Shown here: positions 51,058 to 52,648 of the stretch, in pieces | Numbering within the stretch: the stretch's first letter is position 1 | Layout: every line of letters starts with the position of its first letter | Assembly: GCA_014239035.1 (NCBI GenBank) | Contig: JAAZZY010000001.1 | Coordinates: 1 to 52,648 of the forward strand | Length of the DNA: 52,648 bases | Direction of reading: 5' to 3' | DNA from: Chlamydiia bacterium | Lineage (GTDB): Bacteria; Chlamydiota; Chlamydiia; Chlamydiales; JAAZZY01 | The notes under the pieces: model-generated | Seen by the model: only the letters and a program-made list of their open reading frames with translations | Told to the model about the DNA's origin: nothing | Databases searched by the model: none | Made by a program: the position numbers and the translations under genes

Positions 51058-52471
51058 AGATAGATTTTAAGATAAAGTAAGTAAAAATAGTAAAGATAGC
51101 TCCAGCTGGGATGGTCACAACCCAGGCAGCAGCAATATCTTTTAATACACCTATATTCAGAGCACTAATGCCTCGAGCAAGGCCCACTCCAAGCACTGCA
51201 CCAATAAGCGTGTGCGTGGTAGAAATAGGTAGGCCTAGTTTAGAGGCTAATAAAATTGTAGCAGCCGCACTAATTTCTGCAGCAAATCCTCGAGATGGGG
51301 TAAGGTCTGTAATCTTTCTCCCGACCGTTTCAATGACTCTCCAACCCCAAGTCATAAGACCCACAACAATTCCTGCACCGCCAAGAGCAAGCAGCCAAAG
51401 AGGCATCTGCGCTGTCACGGCAATTGTTTTATGTTTGAGGATTGAAATAATTGCAGCCATAGGACCGATAGCGTTGGCTACATCATTGGCTCCATGAGCA
51501 AAAGCAACAAAGCACGCACTGATGATCTGGAGGAATACAAATATTCTTTCAACTTCACTGTGTTGAATACTTGTTACTTGAAGGTTCATTTTCTTTTTAG
51601 CGTCGTGGGCCGCTAAAGAAAGTTTCTTAAGCATGCTGCTCACATCACTCTGAAGCTCCCCAATAGTCATAGTTTTGGCTCGCCGAAGATGCTTAATTGA
51701 TTTATTTAACCCTCGAAGAAGTTGGTAATCAACCTGCTGCTTTTCGACCTCATCTACTGTAGATACCCTGGCTCTTACTTTCAAAAATAATCCACTAAAT
51801 AACGCTGCAAGGACCCCTAAAATAATGGAAAGGCCAAGGGCTGGTAAGAACTTAAAATTTAAATGTAGAGTCTTTATACCCCCAGCAAAAAGCCCAAGCC
51901 CGAAGATTAAAAAGGCAAAGAAAACAAAAATAGGGGCTAGCTTTCGTATGGCCCGGACAGGGGTTGCGGAGTAAAAAATTCTACGTTGGATAATGGAGAA
52001 CACCAAGTAACTAATCGTGGCTCCAATGAGCGGAGATAAAATCCAGCTGAGGGCAATATAATAGATCTTTGACCAATAAATAGTCGCAGGTCCCGCAATC
52101 ACTAGGCCAAATCCAAAAAGCGCTCCTACAATGGAGTGGGTCGTTGAAACTGGCCAGCCGAAATAGGAGGCTATTTGAAGCCATATTCCTGTTCCCAAAA
52201 GGGCAGAGATCATTCCAAGGGCTAAGATAGTAGGATTAAAAGCAAAAGCAGAAAGATCTAAGATACCACTTTGAATAGTTTCAGATACTTCAGAGCCAAC
52301 TAAAAATGCTCCTGCAAATTCTAAAATAGCTGCTAAGATCACAGCTTTTTTTAAGGTGAGTGCCTTAGAGCCAACGGAGGTTCCCATGGCGTTTGCCACG
52401 TCATTGGCTCCAATGTTCCAAGTCATGTAGAACCCGAAAACTAAACTAAGGACGAGCAGTGTTGTATCCAT
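51050..52471 (-). CDS. PiT-family inorganic phosphate transporter
   Basis: A 473-residue, roughly 10-helix phosphate permease. The two inverted PiT signature repeats are GANDVANAMGTSVGS near the N-terminus and GANDVANAIGPMA near residue 330, with a basic hydrophilic loop between. It imports phosphate with a cation. It starts 10 bases after the DUF47 gene; Chlamydia has the same pair (from memory CT692-CT691). Its end overlaps oppC by 8 bases. Confidence 0.92.
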   Translation of the reverse strand: MDTTLLVLSLVFGFYMTWNIGANDVANAMGTSVGSKALTLKKAVILAAILEFAGAFLVGSEVSETIQSGILDLSAFAFNPTILALGMISALLGTGIWLQIASYFGWPVSTTHSIVGALFGFGLVIAGPATIYWSKIYYIALSWILSPLIGATISYLVFSIIQRRIFYSATPVRAIRKLAPIFVFFAFLIFGLGLFAGGIKTLHLNFKFLPALGLSIILGVLAALFSGLFLKVRARVSTVDEVEKQQVDYQLLRGLNKSIKHLRRAKTMTIGELQSDVSSMLKKLSLAAHDAKKKMNLQVTSIQHSEVERIFVFLQIISACFVAFAHGANDVANAIGPMAAIISILKHKTIAVTAQMPLWLLALGGAGIVVGLMTWGWRVIETVGRKITDLTPSRGFAAEISAAATILLASKLGLPISTTHTLIGAVLGVGLARGISALNIGVLKDIAAAWVVTIPAGAIFTIFTYFILKSIFI

Positions 52472-52481
52472 TTTAGTGCAA

Positions 52482-52648
52482 TTATCTTCTTTCTATCGTT
52501 ATTCGAATGCAATTTGCAAGCTTCTCAGAGAGGTCCGAAATTTTTGCAGTGCTTTCTAAGATTTTCATAAGTAGATGGAAAGAAGAATAGGAAAGTTCCT
52601 CTTCTAAGTTAAAAAGCTTTTTTAAAAGTTTACGTTGCTCTAAGTCAA
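52482..52648 (-). CDS. DUF47 / PhoU-like protein, only the C-terminal end in the window
   Basis: The last 54 codons (ending in ANCIRITIERR and TAA at 52482) are in the window; the rest lies beyond the right edge. The helical sequence KILESTAKISDLSEKL and the position directly upstream of a PiT gene fit DUF47 (TIGR00153), a PhoU-like regulator of PiT transport. The call rests mainly on context. Confidence 0.65.
   Translation of the reverse strand, partial: DLEQRKLLKKLFNLEEELSYSSFHLLMKILESTAKISDLSEKLANCIRITIERR

Noticed and set aside
51111..51497. 128-residue plus-strand frame
   Set aside because: Shadow of the PiT gene; composition follows the opposite strand.

Overview
The window is a stretch of chromosome from a member of the Chlamydiota, most likely an environmental, amoeba- or protist-associated lineage rather than a classical Chlamydia. 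The evidence is the chlamydial order infA - tuf - secE - nusG - rplK - rplA - rplJ - rplL - rpoB - rpoC (with tRNA-Thr and tRNA-Trp around tuf), an infB - rbfA - truB - ribF block, a MYG1 - HIT pair, a TyrP-type aromatic amino acid permease, a PiT transporter beside a DUF47 gene, and an autotransporter with PATR-like passenger repeats. Genes absent from the reduced Chlamydia genomes as I know them (nicotinate salvage, a secreted chorismate-mutase-like protein, a GH15 glucoamylase, a SPW/VKOR membrane protein) point to an environmental genus. I cannot name the genus from sequence alone.

Layout. 1-12,910 (all minus): transcription/translation core, rpoC (3' end cut by the window edge), rpoB, rplL, rplJ, rplA, rplK, nusG, secE, tRNA-Trp, tuf, tRNA-Thr, infA. 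It carries intercistronic hairpins and a credible promoter with a palindrome in front of infA. 13,100-17,160: ClC channel/exchanger and SufE (plus), aromatic amino acid permease and thioesterase (minus), membrane-anchored methyltransferase (plus). 17,190-26,805 (all minus): a RING-CH-like membrane protein, an epimerase + SPW/VKOR pair, a four-gene overlapping operon (MYG1, HIT, isochorismatase-fold, HEAT repeats), a DUF1207-type outer-membrane protein and an MFS carrier. 26,865-33,971: tRNA-Ile(CAT), a small charged protein behind a perfect consensus promoter, a Na+/H+ antiporter, an O-methyltransferase, the chorismate-mutase-like protein, nicotinamidase and nicotinate phosphoribosyltransferase behind two paralogous lipoproteins, and a GGCT-like enzyme. 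34,011-38,498 (plus): infB - rbfA - truB - ribF. 38,504-46,062: fatty acid hydroxylase, glucoamylase, an autotransporter broken by an in-frame stop, and a second MFS carrier. 46,195-51,057 (plus): small secreted protein and oppABC. 51,050-52,648 (minus): PiT phosphate transporter and the end of its DUF47 partner.

How it fits together. The core machinery is ordinary and conserved. The accessory genes are mostly import and salvage (amino acids, peptides, phosphate, nicotinamide, glycogen/glucan breakdown) plus surface or host-facing candidates, as expected of an intracellular bacterium. The items most worth checking are the RING-CH-like protein at 17.2-18.0 kb, the infB gene with no canonical start codon for its N-terminal region, the amber stop inside the autotransporter barrel, and the secreted chorismate-mutase-like protein. 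Converging gene pairs repeatedly end at, or overlap by a few bases across, each other's stop codons. No stretch over 300 bases is without a gene once the severed autotransporter barrel at 41,740-42,051 is counted. No CRISPR array, insertion sequence or rRNA gene was seen.
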